Positions 46,680 to 46,683 of a DNA stretch of 46,683 nt are shown here, piece after piece. The position numbers and the translations under genes were made by a program. The notes under the pieces are model-generated. The model saw nothing but the letters and a program-made list of their open reading frames with translations. It did no database searches and was not told where the DNA came from. How positions within the stretch are numbered: position 1 is the first letter of the stretch; each line of letters starts with the position of its first letter. The DNA comes from Mycolicibacterium pyrenivorans (lineage in GTDB: Bacteria > Actinomycetota > Actinomycetes > Mycobacteriales > Mycobacteriaceae): NCBI RefSeq assembly GCF_025821625.1, contig NZ_JACKSH010000050.1:117617-164299 (forward strand), written 5' to 3'.

Positions 46680-46683
46680 CTAG

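Overview
The window is high-GC actinobacterial DNA, almost certainly from a Mycobacteriaceae chromosome and probably a fast-growing, Mycolicibacterium-type environmental species. Lineage markers read directly from the proteins are furA-katG, a 19-kDa (LpqH-type) lipoprotein, a mycolic-acid cyclopropane synthase, CYP125- and CYP124-type P450s, a DUF7159-type protein and KstR-type steroid operators. GTG starts, very short gene gaps and ATGA stop/start overlaps are common. Both edges lie in insertion sequences: the window begins inside an IS1380-type element and ends on the last base of an IS1182-type element.

Layout. (1) 1-2840: an IS1380-type transposase gene split by a complete group II intron with a reverse transcriptase/maturase. 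(2) 2854-6330: a decayed truncated-hemoglobin gene, a Dabb-domain gene, and the oxidative-stress pair furA-katG with a leaderless-type promoter and a strong terminator. (3) 6349-8314: a secreted SGNH hydrolase and a membrane acyltransferase. (4) 8556-12979: a signalling run of receiver-PP2C phosphatase, sensor kinase and response regulator, followed by a phosphodiesterase. A 32-bp repeat that forms three overlapping mini-reading-frames sits between phosphatase and kinase. (5) 13238-19539: an NlpC/P60-like secreted protein behind a perfect CRP-type site, YaaA, small membrane and secreted proteins, a frameshifted amidase, a hotdog-fold protein, an alpha/beta hydrolase and a small hypothetical. 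(6) 19577-25893: cinA, a hydroxysteroid-type SDR, a DapB-like dehydrogenase, an RsbW-like kinase, a STAS antagonist, a HAD phosphatase and a nitronate-monooxygenase-like flavoprotein. Two exact KstR-type operators lie here. (7) 25947-32163: a short UvrA paralog, a VOC/AraC pair, and a TetR-molybdopterin oxidoreductase pair with a palindromic operator. (8) 32171-41297: a proline-rich secreted protein, CYP125, a membrane protein/XRE pair, an LpqH-type lipoprotein, an L,D-transpeptidase, membrane proteins, a PLP dehydratase, a thioesterase and an agmatinase-family enzyme. (9) 41278-44883: a cyclopropane synthase, then a four-gene plus-strand run ending in CYP124. (10) 44880-46683: an IS1182-type element with a duplicated left end, inserted at the stop codon of the CYP124 gene.

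How the genes fit together. Three themes stand out. Oxidative and general stress is represented by FurA/KatG, YaaA, and partner-switching parts (PP2C phosphatase, HATPase kinase, STAS protein) in two clusters about 13 kb apart. Sterol and branched-lipid metabolism is represented by two KstR-type operators, an SDR, a nitronate-monooxygenase-like flavoprotein, CYP125, CYP124 and a thioesterase. Envelope work is represented by the NlpC/P60 protein, the L,D-transpeptidase, the lipoprotein and mycolate cyclopropanation. All family names come from reading motifs and remembered family sequences; no database search was run.
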